Source of the DNA: Muribaculaceae bacterium | Lineage (GTDB): Bacteria > Bacteroidota > Bacteroidia > Bacteroidales > Muribaculaceae | Assembly: GCA_009775225.1 (NCBI GenBank) | Contig: VSPE01000020.1 | Span: 1-42,683, forward strand | Length of the DNA stretch: 42,683 nucleotides | Direction of reading: 5' to 3' | Part shown: piece after piece, positions 26,010 through 35,081 of the stretch | Layout: every line of letters begins with the position of its first letter | Numbering within the stretch: position 1 is the first letter of the stretch | Translations under genes and position numbers: made by a program | Notes under the pieces: generated by a model | Seen by the model: only the letters and a program-made list of their open reading frames with translations | Databases searched by the model: none | What the model was told of the DNA's origin: nothing

Positions 26010-27953
26010 TCATCTTAGCGCCACGGCCTTCTCTGCAAGGTCGTGGCACGGAGTACTCGTCCGGACGCATGCAGCTGTGTAGGCGTGGCGCCGTTCGTAG
26101 TCGAGGGCGCCGCTCAGCAGCACCGTCCCGGGCTGCAGGGCCGATAACAGCGGCGCGAGCTCTCCTTTGTATTTCCGGCTTACAAGAAGAATGTCGCACT
26201 TTGCAGGCAGAGGCTCGCCGCGTCCCGAAGCTACATACACCGCGCGGCCGTCGGGCAGAGCAGTGCAGGTATCGGCCTGTAGAACCACCGTCTCAGTCTT
26301 GGCCTTGTACGCAGTTGCGATACGGCGGTAAGGCTCGCCCGCAATTGTGTCGGCGTCTGCCAGAAAGCACCGCATTGTGCCGCTCCCGGCATGCACTATG
26401 CTGCTTGCATTGCCGTAAGAGTCGGCGACAATCATGCTGTCGGTCTGCGGTCCCGAGCATCCGGCTACAGCCACGCTCAGCGCAATGCACGCCGCCGCCA
26501 CACGTTTCCGTAGCCGGTTTTTGCTGTTTACAAGCACTGCTGCGGCTACGATTGCTGCCGATAACGCGCACAGGCAAGCAGTGTCAGCATATATGGCCGG
26601 GCTTATGGCGTTCGATGCATCGGCCCAGAAATGGCTGAGCCATATTATTAGCCTGTACAGAGTGTCCGAGGCCGAGGCGACAGCTCCGGCAGGAATTCCG
26701 GCGCTTCCGAGAAGTACGGTAAGGGCGCCGCTGCACATATAAAGCGGAAATATCGCGGCGACAATAGCATTGGCAGCAATCCCCGATAGCGGGAGGCGGT
26801 TGAACCACAGCAACATCAGCGGTGCTGTGGCAATCATGGCCGCAAACGGGGTGAATGTCGAGGCCGCCGCACGGTGTGCGATGCGGCGCCTCGGCGATAC
26901 GGGGTTGATTTGCCGTGCAAAGAGCAGCAGCCCGGCCACTGCCGCAAACGAGAGCTGGAAGCCGGCCGAGAACAGATTGTAGGGGTCGAGAAGCAGTACA
27001 AGGTAGAAAGCGAGTGCCAACGCGTTGAGACTCAGAGTGTCTCGCTGTAAAATACGCGCTATCAAAAAAGACGATAACATTATTGCCGCCCGCACTACCG
27101 AAGGGGTGAACCCCGCCACAAGCGCGTAGCCCCATACACATATTAGGGTGATGTGGCTGCGGTAGTGCCTGAGCCGTTCCGCGAAAATCAGGGGCCAAAG
27201 CAGCAATGCCGCCACAGCAGCCACCACGCCTACATGAAAGCCGCTCACGCACAGCAGGTGAGAGATGCCCGCATCGCGCATGGCCCGCGACGACTCCGTG
27301 TCGATGTCTCCGCCAAGGGTGCAGGCTGCGAGCATGCGAGCAGCGTCAGGCGGCAGTTGCGAGGCATAGATGTGTTCTTCGAGTGTGCGCCGTATGCCGT
27401 CGGGCACAAACCTCCACTCATGGCTGTGCCCCGTCACCGTAAGGCCGTCTCTGAATACCACAGCTTTTGCTGAAACCCTCATGGAGCGCTCGTAGGAGTC
27501 CTGTATCCCAAGGTGAGGAATGTCTTTGTATCGGCCGGTGGGGCGCAGTTCCGCCTCAAAGCGCACTATATCGCCCGGGGCTACCTCAGGCACAATGTCG
27601 GCTATGGTCAGCGCAATACGCCTGCCGTCCATACGGCGCCCGGCGCTGTCGAGCAGGGTGCAGGTTCCGCGCTGCGATTTCTCGCCGCACCTCATGCTTT
27701 CCACCACGGCAGTGTATGTACCGGCAGTGCCGCATTCTATGTGCGTCGGGGCGAGAGCAAGCGCCGTCACATAGATAGAGATGAAACCGAAGGCGAATAC
27801 AGCCGCGTCGGCAAGCCGTCGCCCCGACACAATAATAGCCGAGAGTGCCACTGCACCCCCGGCTATGAATTCCGTTGCCGACCGGCCGTCGGCGGCTGTT
27901 ATTGCGGCAAATGCTCCTGCCGCAAGAAGGAAAGCGGGAGCATAAGTGCGCAT
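26010..27953 (-). CDS. comEC: ComEC/Rec2-family DNA-uptake channel protein
   Basis: ComEC forms the inner-membrane channel that passes single-stranded DNA into the cell in natural transformation. The 647-residue protein has N-terminal membrane helices (about 7-70), a DUF4131-type OB-like domain (about 75-180) and the multi-pass Competence domain (about 205-480), which holds the family signature SHLLCVSGFHVG (231-242). The C-terminal 150 residues follow the position of the metallo-beta-lactamase-like domain but lack an HxHxDH metal site, so that domain is degenerate or short. It is the last gene of the PASTA-rluD-aroE-exporter operon, 20 bases after the exporter. Confidence 0.92.
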   Translation of the reverse strand: MRTYAPAFLLAAGAFAAITAADGRSATEFIAGGAVALSAIIVSGRRLADAAVFAFGFISIYVTALALAPTHIECGTAGTYTAVVESMRCGEKSQRGTCTLLDSAGRRMDGRRIALTIADIVPEVAPGDIVRFEAELRPTGRYKDIPHLGIQDSYERSMRVSAKAVVFRDGLTVTGHSHEWRFVPDGIRRTLEEHIYASQLPPDAARMLAACTLGGDIDTESSRAMRDAGISHLLCVSGFHVGVVAAVAALLLWPLIFAERLRHYRSHITLICVWGYALVAGFTPSVVRAAIMLSSFLIARILQRDTLSLNALALAFYLVLLLDPYNLFSAGFQLSFAAVAGLLLFARQINPVSPRRRIAHRAAASTFTPFAAMIATAPLMLLWFNRLPLSGIAANAIVAAIFPLYMCSGALTVLLGSAGIPAGAVASASDTLYRLIIWLSHFWADASNAISPAIYADTACLCALSAAIVAAAVLVNSKNRLRKRVAAACIALSVAVAGCSGPQTDSMIVADSYGNASSIVHAGSGTMRCFLADADTIAGEPYRRIATAYKAKTETVVLQADTCTALPDGRAVYVASGRGEPLPAKCDILLVSRKYKGELAPLLSALQPGTVLLSGALDYERRHAYTAACVRTSTPCHDLAEKAVALR

Positions 27954-27973
27954 AGTGGTGTGTTATTGCGTGT

Positions 27974-28909
27974 TTATACGGTCTCCAGAACCACAAACAG
28001 CGACGATACACTGATTACAATCCACAGCACAATCGCCTGCAAAAGCGGTTTCACACCCACCTGCTTGATTGATGCAAGCGAGAGCGACGCGCCGATGAAG
28101 AACAGCGTGAGCACCATGCCGCGCTTGGCAATCCACACCATGGCAGACGTGAACCACTCGGGCAGTGCCACGTAAGTGTTTACAATCATCGCAAGCACGA
28201 AGATGAAGATAAACCAGGGTATGGATATTTTAGCCGTTTTGTCGCGGAAGATAAACATTGTGGCGAAGGCCAGAGGAATTATCCACAGCGCGCGGGTGAG
28301 CTTGATAAGTGTTGCCGTCTGGAGTGCGACCTCGCCGTAGCTCTCGCCGGCGCCAACCACCGACGATGTATCGTGAATGGCGATAGCCGCCCAGGTGCCG
28401 AACTGCTGCTGCGTCATGTCGAGCATGTGGCCCAGCGGAGGGAAGATGAAGAGCGCTATCGAGTTGAGAATGAAGATTACGCCGAGCGACACGGCCATTT
28501 CATTCTCGTCGGCTTTGAGAACGGGGCCGACGGCGGCTATCGCACTGCCTCCGCAAATGGCCGTACCCGACGAAATGAGGTACGACGTCTTGCGGTTGAT
28601 GTGCAGCCAGTAGCCCAGCAGCACGCCGAGTGCCATGACGCCGACTACCGAAACTACGGTGAAGAGCATGCCTTCAGAGCCGGAGCGCAGCGATTCCTGG
28701 AGGTTCATGTTGAAACCAAGACATACTACAGCTATCTGAAGCAGGTATTTGGATGTCTTCTTGTTGAATTTGGGGCACGGATTGGGCAGACAGAAGGCGA
28801 AGACCAGACCCATAAGAAGGGCCAGCGGTGCCGAAATTTGTGGCAGTCCGAATTGCGCGAATGGAAAGAGAATGAGCGCAATAATTGCGATGTAAATTAT
28901 TTTTGCCAT
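27974..28909 (-). CDS. YeiH-family (UPF0324) putative anion exporter
   Basis: This 311-residue membrane protein has about ten hydrophobic segments and the family marks LGFNMNL, SSGTAICGGSAIAAVGP and AIHDTSSVVGAGESYG. The family is annotated as putative sulfate exporters, with weak experimental support. ATG 28909 begins MAKIIYIAI and leaves 11 bases after the aroE stop. An upstream ATG at 28933 would overlap aroE by 13 bases and is possible. A much longer open frame reaching 29116 would lie inside aroE and is rejected. Confidence 0.87.
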   Translation of the reverse strand: MAKIIYIAIIALILFPFAQFGLPQISAPLALLMGLVFAFCLPNPCPKFNKKTSKYLLQIAVVCLGFNMNLQESLRSGSEGMLFTVVSVVGVMALGVLLGYWLHINRKTSYLISSGTAICGGSAIAAVGPVLKADENEMAVSLGVIFILNSIALFIFPPLGHMLDMTQQQFGTWAAIAIHDTSSVVGAGESYGEVALQTATLIKLTRALWIIPLAFATMFIFRDKTAKISIPWFIFIFVLAMIVNTYVALPEWFTSAMVWIAKRGMVLTLFFIGASLSLASIKQVGVKPLLQAIVLWIVISVSSLFVVLETV

Positions 28910-28920
28910 AATACGGTTGG

Positions 28921-29700
28921 TTATGATTTCCATATTTCTAATGATGCAAGAGCCTGACTGTGAAGCATCGTCAGGCCGTTGCGCACGTCTGCACCTTGTG
29001 AGGCGCAGTGTTTCATAAAGCTTGTTTCCGAAGGGTTGTACACCAGGTCGTGGCACATCATGCCGCTCTCTATAAGGTGAAAGGGGAACGGCGGGCATGC
29101 CTCGGTGTCGGGCCATGTGCCGGCGGGCGTGGCGTTGATTATGAGCGGATGCGCATGCAGTGTGTCGGCTGTGATGTCGCTGTAGCGTATGATGCCGACA
29201 CCGATTTTGTCGCGCGATACCCTCAGGCTGCCTATGCCGAGCTGCCGCAGTGCCTCCGCTACGGCTTTGGAGGCGCCTCCTGTTCCCAGCACGAGCGCGC
29301 CTTGGCCGTCGGAGAGGCGCGAAGTCATGTCGGCCACACTTTCCTTGAAGCCGTCCACGTCGGTATTGTATCCCTCGAGAGAGAGTACACGCCCGTCGGC
29401 GGCGCGGATTATTTTCACCGTGTTCACTGCCCCGGCACGTTCGGCCTCTGGACTGATGTGGTCGAGATACTGCATTATGTCTACCTTATACGGCGCCGTG
29501 ACGTTGAACCCTTTTAGCTTAGGATTGAGGAGCACGAGAGAGTATAGAGCCTCAGGACTCAGTTCTGCAAGCTCGAAGTTGTCGTAGCTCTCACCGCTGC
29601 CAGTCCGGGCGAAAAGTTCGGTGAAGAATGATTTGGACTGCGAGTGTCCCAGGGGGCGCCCTATAAGGCCATAGTCAGTGTCGGATAGAGTTTTAATCAT
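28921..29700 (-). CDS. aroE: Shikimate dehydrogenase
   Basis: AroE reduces 3-dehydroshikimate to shikimate with NADPH in aromatic amino-acid synthesis. The 259-residue protein has the substrate motif GRPLGHSQSKSFF (14-26), GFNVTAPYK with the catalytic Lys72, and YNTDVDGF with Asp114. The nucleotide-binding loop is LGTGGASKA and a C-terminal GLTMLHSQA segment follows. Its length is at the short end of normal. Its start overlaps the stop of the pseudouridine synthase gene by one base (TAATG). Confidence 0.96.
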   Translation of the reverse strand: MIKTLSDTDYGLIGRPLGHSQSKSFFTELFARTGSGESYDNFELAELSPEALYSLVLLNPKLKGFNVTAPYKVDIMQYLDHISPEAERAGAVNTVKIIRAADGRVLSLEGYNTDVDGFKESVADMTSRLSDGQGALVLGTGGASKAVAEALRQLGIGSLRVSRDKIGVGIIRYSDITADTLHAHPLIINATPAGTWPDTEACPPFPFHLIESGMMCHDLVYNPSETSFMKHCASQGADVRNGLTMLHSQALASLEIWKS

Positions 29701-30785
29701 TATTGACGTGTACCTTGTGTATAAGTGCGCCAGCGCTCTATGAGCTGCTTCATGTCGGCGGGAATATCGGCGCTAAAGAATATTTCCTCGCCGGTCTCCG
29801 GGTGTCGGAAGCCGAGTGTGCGCGCATGCAACGCCTGCCTCGGGCAGGCCTCGAAGCAGTGGCTGATAAACGATTGGTAGCTGGAGGAGTGTGTGCCGCG
29901 GAGCACTTTGTCGCCTCCGTAGCGGGCATCGTTGAAAAGCGGATGCCCGAGCGAACGCATGTGCACGCGTATCTGGTGCGTGCGGCCCGTCTCGAGCACG
30001 CATTTCACTACCGATACGTGTCCCAGCGGCTCTGTCACCTCATAGTGCGTTACGGCACGCTTGCCTTCGGGGCCGTCCAGCGGGAAGGTGGTCATCTGCA
30101 GGCGGTCTTTTGGATTGCGGCCTATGTTGGTTGCTACGGTGCCGCTCAGAGGCTCGGGAAGCCCCCATACCACAGCCACGTATTCGCGTTTGGTGGTCTT
30201 GTTGAAGAACTGGCGTCCGAGGTCGGTCTTCGCATCGGGCGTCTTGGCCACCACAAGCAGGCCCGACGTGTCTTTGTCGATACGGTGCACAAGCCCGAGC
30301 CGAGGGTCGTTTACATCGTAGTCTGGAGTATCGCGGAAGTGCCACGCAAGTGCGTTTACAAGAGTGCCGTCGTAGTTTCCGTGTCCGGGATGTACGACTA
30401 ACCCCGCCGGTTTGTTCACCACAAGCACGTAGCGGTCTTCGTATACAATGTCGAGTGGAATATCCTGCGCCACAATCTCGAACTCGTAGCGCGGCCTGTC
30501 CATCACTACCTGTATCAGGTCGAGGGGCTTTACGCGGTAATTACTCTTTACCGGCTTGCCGTTCACCAGTATGCAGCCGGCTTCGGCGGCCTGCTGTATT
30601 CTGTTGCGCGACGACTTCTGCAGGCGCGTCACAAGAAACTTGTCGATGCGCAGGAGCTCCTGGCCTTTGTCGGCTACAAAGCGGAAGTGCTCGAAGTATT
30701 CGTTGCCGTCGATTTCGACAACAGCGTCGTCGGGCCGGATGTCTTCTTCCGCGTCAGGTATCGGGGTGCTGCTGTCAGTCGCCAT
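29700..30785 (-). CDS. rluD: RluA-family 23S rRNA pseudouridine synthase (RluD-type)
   Basis: This enzyme isomerises specific uridines in 23S rRNA. The 361-residue protein has an acidic N-terminal tail (1-40), an S4 RNA-binding domain (about 44-95) and the catalytic domain with HRIDKDTSG (167-175), in which Asp170 is the catalytic residue, and TGRTHQIRVHM. ATG 30785 overlaps the upstream PASTA gene by 11 bases. A start at 30848 would overlap it by 74 and adds a low-complexity segment, so the shorter form is preferred. RluD rather than RluC is inferred from general resemblance only. Confidence 0.93.
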   Translation of the reverse strand: MATDSSTPIPDAEEDIRPDDAVVEIDGNEYFEHFRFVADKGQELLRIDKFLVTRLQKSSRNRIQQAAEAGCILVNGKPVKSNYRVKPLDLIQVVMDRPRYEFEIVAQDIPLDIVYEDRYVLVVNKPAGLVVHPGHGNYDGTLVNALAWHFRDTPDYDVNDPRLGLVHRIDKDTSGLLVVAKTPDAKTDLGRQFFNKTTKREYVAVVWGLPEPLSGTVATNIGRNPKDRLQMTTFPLDGPEGKRAVTHYEVTEPLGHVSVVKCVLETGRTHQIRVHMRSLGHPLFNDARYGGDKVLRGTHSSSYQSFISHCFEACPRQALHARTLGFRHPETGEEIFFSADIPADMKQLIERWRTYTQGTRQ

Positions 30786-31404
30786 AGGAGAATGCGTCTT
30801 CGATTTCGCTGTCGATGTCTTCCGATGATATACTATCGTCATATTCATTGTCGAATACGGTGCCGACGCTTAGAATTACGGTGGACGTTACCGGGATTAC
30901 CGAACCCACATTAAGCGGCGTGTCTCCATAGCGTGCGCCCATAACGAGGTCGTCGAACCGCGCCGGCACGTGCTCTATGCGTATGTCGGTGATGCCTATG
31001 CCGCGCAGATAGGATATGGCCTGACGCGACGACACATTGCCGGTAAGAGGCATAGATATAGTCACCTGCTTGGGCGAGAATGCGGTTACGGTCACATATA
31101 CCTGGCGCCCTTCCTTTACCACAGCTCCGGCCTTGGGCCACGATTCCACTACTGTGCCGGGGGCCTTGCTCCGGTCGTATATAGAGTCCGAAATCTCTAT
31201 GGCGAGCTTGTTGGCGGCCAGTGTGTAGGCTGCCTCGCTGTAGCTTTTGTTCTTTATCTCGGGCACTATGGCGGTAGAGTCGTGCATAGTCCAGTGGTCG
31301 AGCCAAAGTAGCACGGCCCAGAGGATTGCAGCTCCGGTCAGGAAAATGAGTATGATGTGGCTCAGAAGAGGGTGCTTGCTATGAATGTCTTTGATTTTTG
31401 ACAT
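30775..31404 (-). CDS. Membrane-anchored PASTA-domain protein
   Basis: This 209-residue protein has a short cytoplasmic start, one membrane span (about 16-36) and a periplasmic part with PASTA repeats at about 45-110 (VPEIKNKSYSEAAYTLAANKL, AGAVVKEGRQVYVTV) and about 115-182 (MPLTGNVSSRQAISYLRGIG). It ends in an acidic tail. PASTA domains bind peptidoglycan or beta-lactams in Gram-positive kinases and PBPs. Here there is no kinase or PBP domain, as in the lone PASTA proteins of Bacteroidetes. It is the first gene of the operon running to comEC, with a well-placed promoter. Confidence 0.88.
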   Translation of the reverse strand: MSKIKDIHSKHPLLSHIILIFLTGAAILWAVLLWLDHWTMHDSTAIVPEIKNKSYSEAAYTLAANKLAIEISDSIYDRSKAPGTVVESWPKAGAVVKEGRQVYVTVTAFSPKQVTISMPLTGNVSSRQAISYLRGIGITDIRIEHVPARFDDLVMGARYGDTPLNVGSVIPVTSTVILSVGTVFDNEYDDSISSEDIDSEIEDAFSYGD

Positions 31405-31450
31405 ATATTTTTTTCATCTATAATATGCGCGTCACGGTGCTGTGACACTG

Positions 31451-31481
31451 CAAAATTACTCAAAATAGCCAATAACCGCAA
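31451..31481 (-). promoter_or_regulatory. Promoter of the PASTA-rluD-aroE-exporter-comEC operon
   Basis: On the minus strand TTG (31479-31481), a 20-base spacer and TAATTTTG (31451-31458) match the Bacteroidetes promoter pattern, about 47 bases before the start codon at 31404. It is back-to-back with the promoter at 31498-31528. Confidence 0.72.
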
Positions 31482-31497
31482 GCTTGCAGTTCCAAAT

Positions 31498-31528
31498 TTT
31501 GCCGTGATGTATATTTTTCGTATCTTTG
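31498..31528 (+). promoter_or_regulatory. Promoter of the nucleotide-sugar dehydratase gene
   Basis: TTTG (31498-31501), a 19-base spacer and TATCTTTG (31521-31528) match the Bacteroidetes promoter consensus. The predicted start near 31535 leaves a leader of about 75 bases before ATG 31611. Confidence 0.75.
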
Positions 31529-31610
31529 CAGACGTATATGCCGTAGATTAGTTGTTTACGGTTTGTATGCTGGAAACCAATTATAATAAAGAAGAACGTC
31601 ATTCTTAGCA

Positions 31611-33635
31611 ATGAAAAAGAAGTTTATCAAGGCTATCGCAAATTCATCTTTGATGAGAGGATTTGTTGCAAAACCTATGCCGAAGTGGGTGGTATATCTC
31701 GCCGACATGCTTATCGTGGCATTCAGCTGTGTAATTACACTTACATTTGGTATTCATAATGACAATGGCAGTGAGTGGATATACAGCCCGGCTGCGCGTG
31801 CTATGTTTGAATTCCTCATATACGGCATTCTGTCGTTTGTATTGGGTACAAGCCGATACATAATCCGACTGTCGGTAATAGAAGATACCTACAAGCTCGT
31901 TCTGCTGGTCGGTGTGGCATCGGTAGTCCTCTCGCTTGTGTCGTTTGCCACATATTTCTCGCTCGGATTTGCATACTTCAATTTTTGGAATGTATTTGTA
32001 ATTGGCGTGATGTCGTTCACGCTGATGCTGCTGATGCGACAGACTATCAAGTATATCTACATCCAGCTTGCAGGCGTGGCCCAGCACAAGACACGTGTCA
32101 TCGTACTTGGCTCCGCTATCAACTCCTTTTTCCTTGCGTCGGCTCTAAAGAGTGAGTTTGAAGGCCGCTTCGACCCTGTGGCGCTGCTTAGCCTTGCAAC
32201 GCGTAATATCGATGCCTCTGTCAACGGTATCCCCGTGGTGCCTTTCGACCCCGATACGGTGGCGGAAGTATTTGAGGACTACAAGTGCAATACGCTCCTC
32301 TTCCTTTCCACTCAGCTTGAACTTATGCGCAGCGGAACCGCCGACATTTTCCTGCGCAACAGCATAAAGCTCCTCATGCTCAATCAGGTCGAAGAGTTCG
32401 ACGTGAACGCCAAGTCTATGCCTGCGCTGTCGTCGCACGTGCACGACATCCGCATCGAAGACCTTCTCGGCCGCGAACCCATTCGCACCGAAAATCCTGT
32501 TATCCGAAGCGTTATCAAAGGCCAGGTGGTCATGATTACGGGTGCGGCCGGCTCGATTGGCAGTGAGATTGTGCGTCAGGTCGCAGCTATGGAGGCCGGT
32601 GAGATTGTACTCCTCGACCAGGCTGAGACTCCTATGCACGATATGCAACTCGAACTGGAAGCTTCCTTCCCGCACATCAAGATACACCTCTTTATCGGCG
32701 ACGTTTCCAATTACGGCCGCATGGAGCATGCCTTCAGCAAGTACCATCCGCGCTACGTGTTCCATGCTGCTGCATACAAGCACGTGCCCATGATGGAGCG
32801 CAACCCCTCGGAAGCAGTCCTCACAAATGTGTTCGGTACAAAGAATATCGCCGACCTTTCGGTAAAGTTCGGCGTGGAGAAGTTTGTGATGGTTTCAACC
32901 GACAAGGCCGTGAACCCCACAAACGTGATGGGCGCTTCCAAGCGTATCGCCGAAATATATGTACAGAGCCTCTTCTATCATCTGCGCGAGCAGGCCGACC
33001 GCCCCTCGACCCGCTTCATTACCACTCGCTTCGGCAATGTACTCGGCTCGAACGGCTCTGTTATACCGCTCTTCCTCAGGCAGATAGAGCAGGGTGGCCC
33101 TATCACAATCACTCACCGCGACATCATTCGCTACTTCATGACTATCCCCGAGGCCTGCTCGCTTGTGCTTGAGGCCGGATGCATGGGCAAAGGTGGCGAG
33201 ATTTTCGTGTTCGACATGGGTCAGCCAGTGAAAATATGGGATTTGGCTGTGCGCATGGTTTCGCTCTCGGGTCTCCGTGTCGGAGAAGATATCGAGATTG
33301 TGGAGACAGGTCTGCGTCCCGGCGAGAAACTCTACGAAGAGCTTCTTAACGAGAAAGAGCACACCATTGCCACTCACCACAAGAAAATCATGATTGCGCG
33401 TGTGCGGGCATATCTCTATAAAGATGTGCTCGAGCACCTCGACCGCCTGTATGAGTGCGTGCAGGCCGGCGGTGGCCACGACATTGTTTCTGAGATGAAA
33501 CACATTGTGCCCGAATTTAAATCGAATAATTCGGTATGGCAGCAAGTCGACAAGGAAATTAAGGAAGAACATTCCGACAACAATATGCACGAAATCGACA
33601 TGACTTCGACTCCCCTTGCAGGGCATGCGAAGTAA
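31611..33635 (+). CDS. CapD/PglF-type membrane nucleotide-sugar 4,6-dehydratase
   Basis: This 674-residue protein has four N-terminal membrane spans (about 25-150), a nucleotide-binding-like linker domain (about 160-290) and a C-terminal SDR dehydratase domain. The latter has the NAD loop GAAGSIGSE (311-319) and the active segment STDKAVNPTNVMGASKR (429-445). The catalytic tyrosine of classical SDR enzymes is replaced by Met before GASK, as in PglF/WbpM-type UDP-GlcNAc 4,6-dehydratases. It probably makes a 4-keto-6-deoxy sugar for surface polysaccharide or glycoprotein synthesis. No glycosyltransferase genes adjoin it. It is followed after 32 bases by the DUF4923 gene. Confidence 0.93.
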   Translation: MKKKFIKAIANSSLMRGFVAKPMPKWVVYLADMLIVAFSCVITLTFGIHNDNGSEWIYSPAARAMFEFLIYGILSFVLGTSRYIIRLSVIEDTYKLVLLVGVASVVLSLVSFATYFSLGFAYFNFWNVFVIGVMSFTLMLLMRQTIKYIYIQLAGVAQHKTRVIVLGSAINSFFLASALKSEFEGRFDPVALLSLATRNIDASVNGIPVVPFDPDTVAEVFEDYKCNTLLFLSTQLELMRSGTADIFLRNSIKLLMLNQVEEFDVNAKSMPALSSHVHDIRIEDLLGREPIRTENPVIRSVIKGQVVMITGAAGSIGSEIVRQVAAMEAGEIVLLDQAETPMHDMQLELEASFPHIKIHLFIGDVSNYGRMEHAFSKYHPRYVFHAAAYKHVPMMERNPSEAVLTNVFGTKNIADLSVKFGVEKFVMVSTDKAVNPTNVMGASKRIAEIYVQSLFYHLREQADRPSTRFITTRFGNVLGSNGSVIPLFLRQIEQGGPITITHRDIIRYFMTIPEACSLVLEAGCMGKGGEIFVFDMGQPVKIWDLAVRMVSLSGLRVGEDIEIVETGLRPGEKLYEELLNEKEHTIATHHKKIMIARVRAYLYKDVLEHLDRLYECVQAGGGHDIVSEMKHIVPEFKSNNSVWQQVDKEIKEEHSDNNMHEIDMTSTPLAGHAK

Positions 33636-33667
33636 ATTCAGTTATTTTATAACACATAACCATAACT

Positions 33668-34330
33668 ATGAAACACTTGTTTTTAAGTTTGATGTTTGCA
33701 CTGGTACTCGGCGCGGCGCCTGCGTCGGCATTCGACCCCAAGGACCTGTTGAACGGCCTTGGAGGTAATTCGTCGGGAAGTGGAAGCGGCTCATCGGGAA
33801 GTGGTGTGCTCGACGCTATCGGAGGCTTTGTAAGCAATGTGACCGCCAGCAACAAATTTTCGGTCGACGACCTCGTGGGCACATGGAACTATTCGTCTCC
33901 CGCTGTTTCGTTCGAGAGCGAGAACGCACTCAAGAAAGTAGGCGGCGCTGCCGCTGCAACTGCCGTAGAAGGCAAGATTGAGCCTTACTACACCAAGCTC
34001 GGTCTCACATCCACTGTTCTTGAAGTGGCTGCCGACCATTCTTTCGTGATGAAGTTAGGCAAGCTACAGCTCAAGGGAAAAGTCGAGAAGGACGAAGAAA
34101 ACAATCTCATATTCAGCTTCAGCGCGTTCGGAAAAATCTCTCTTGGCAAGCTCAAGGCTCATGCCACTAAAAGTGGCTCTACTCTTAACCTCACATTCGA
34201 TGCCACAAAGCTTGTGCAGATTCTTACCAAAGTTTCATCTGCCGTCAATGTAAAGACACTGACCACACTCTCGCAGCTCCTCAGCTCCTACGAGGGCATA
34301 TATATGGGCTTCAAGCTTAAGAAGGCCTGA
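33668..34330 (+). CDS. DUF4923 (lipocalin-like) family exported protein
   Basis: This 220-residue exported protein has a signal peptide (to about residue 21, ASA), a Gly/Ser-rich linker (GGNSSGSGSGSSGSG, about 33-47) and then a domain starting FSVDDLVGTWNYSSPAVSFESENALKKVGG that matches DUF4923, a Bacteroidetes lipocalin-like family. The GTW motif near the domain start is a lipocalin-like feature. No lipobox cysteine is present. The function is unknown. It is 32 bases after the dehydratase gene and ends at a shared terminator. Confidence 0.85.
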   Translation: MKHLFLSLMFALVLGAAPASAFDPKDLLNGLGGNSSGSGSGSSGSGVLDAIGGFVSNVTASNKFSVDDLVGTWNYSSPAVSFESENALKKVGGAAAATAVEGKIEPYYTKLGLTSTVLEVAADHSFVMKLGKLQLKGKVEKDEENNLIFSFSAFGKISLGKLKAHATKSGSTLNLTFDATKLVQILTKVSSAVNVKTLTTLSQLLSSYEGIYMGFKLKKA

Positions 34331-34348
34331 GCCTTAAGGCGAACGAAT

Positions 34349-34395
34349 AAAATTCGGGAGCGGCAACGTAGTAGTGTTGCCGCTCCCGAATTTTT
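34349..34395. terminator. Bidirectional terminator between convergent genes
   Basis: Bases 34349-34367 pair perfectly over 19 bp with 34376-34394 across an 8-base loop. The stem starts with AAAA and ends with TTTTT, so it can terminate both the DUF4923 transcript (plus) and the glnN-purF-HAD transcript (minus), whose last stop is at 34437. Confidence 0.9.
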
Positions 34396-34436
34396 GTTAT
34401 CAGGCTGTAGGCGTATGCTTCGTCGCTACAGCGTCA

Positions 34437-35078
34437 TTACAGCTGCCCTGCCAGCTTTTCTATGCCGGTGCCGCAGAAGTTGTCGATGATAAGGTCGGCT
34501 TTGCCTTCGAGGCTCTCGCGGCTGTTGGTCGTGGCAAGAGCTACCACATGTGCGCCTGCCGCACGGCCTGACTCGAGGCCGGAGAAAGAGTCCTCGAACA
34601 CTATGCAGTCTTCTATCGCCACGCCAAGGCGTGCCGCTGCTGTGAGATAGCACTCGGGGTCTGGCTTCGAGCGGCTTACATCCTTGTCGGTGATGACGGC
34701 GGCAAAGAAGTCGCGCAGACCCGAAATCATGCCGAACAGGCGCTCCATTTTGGGAGCGTTGCTGCTGGTGACTATCGCAGCCGGTATGTTGTGCCGCTTA
34801 AGGTCGGCGAGGAAAGCCTCCACGCCCTCGAAGAGCGTATACAGCATCTTCTCCTCGCGCTCGTTGAGCATGGCGATTATTTCGGCCTGTTCGTCGGCGT
34901 CGGGGTAGTAGGTGGTGAGTATGCGCTTGAGCGTACTGCCTTTGATTTTTATGGCAAAGTTGTCGATGCCGGTGGGGTGAGCATGCTCTATCTCGCTCCA
35001 TATATCGGTATAGAGTCCTTCGGTGTCTATAAGTACGCCGTCTAAATCGAAGAGGGCGGCTGCGGGTAGTCGTGTCAT
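34437..35078 (-). CDS. HAD-superfamily phosphatase, beta-phosphoglucomutase-like
   Basis: This 213-residue protein has all HAD motifs: DLDGVLID (11-18) with nucleophile Asp11 and acid Asp13, TSS (104-106), Lys138 in SRSKPDPE, and FEDSFSG (161-167) with Glu162/Asp163. The helical cap after motif I places it with beta-phosphoglucomutase-like or sugar/nucleotide phosphatases. The substrate cannot be assigned. It starts three bases after the purF stop and is the last gene of the glnN cluster, ahead of the shared terminator. Confidence 0.9.
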   Translation of the reverse strand: MTRLPAAALFDLDGVLIDTEGLYTDIWSEIEHAHPTGIDNFAIKIKGSTLKRILTTYYPDADEQAEIIAMLNEREEKMLYTLFEGVEAFLADLKRHNIPAAIVTSSNAPKMERLFGMISGLRDFFAAVITDKDVSRSKPDPECYLTAAARLGVAIEDCIVFEDSFSGLESGRAAGAHVVALATTNSRESLEGKADLIIDNFCGTGIEKLAGQL

Positions 35079-35081
35079 GCT

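Noticed and set aside
28934..29116. Longer start for the YeiH-type exporter at 29116
   Set aside because: It would run through the 3' part of aroE; the membrane protein begins naturally at MAKII or MEIIT.
30786..30848. Longer start for the pseudouridine synthase at 30848
   Set aside because: It would overlap the PASTA gene by 74 bases and adds only a basic low-complexity segment.
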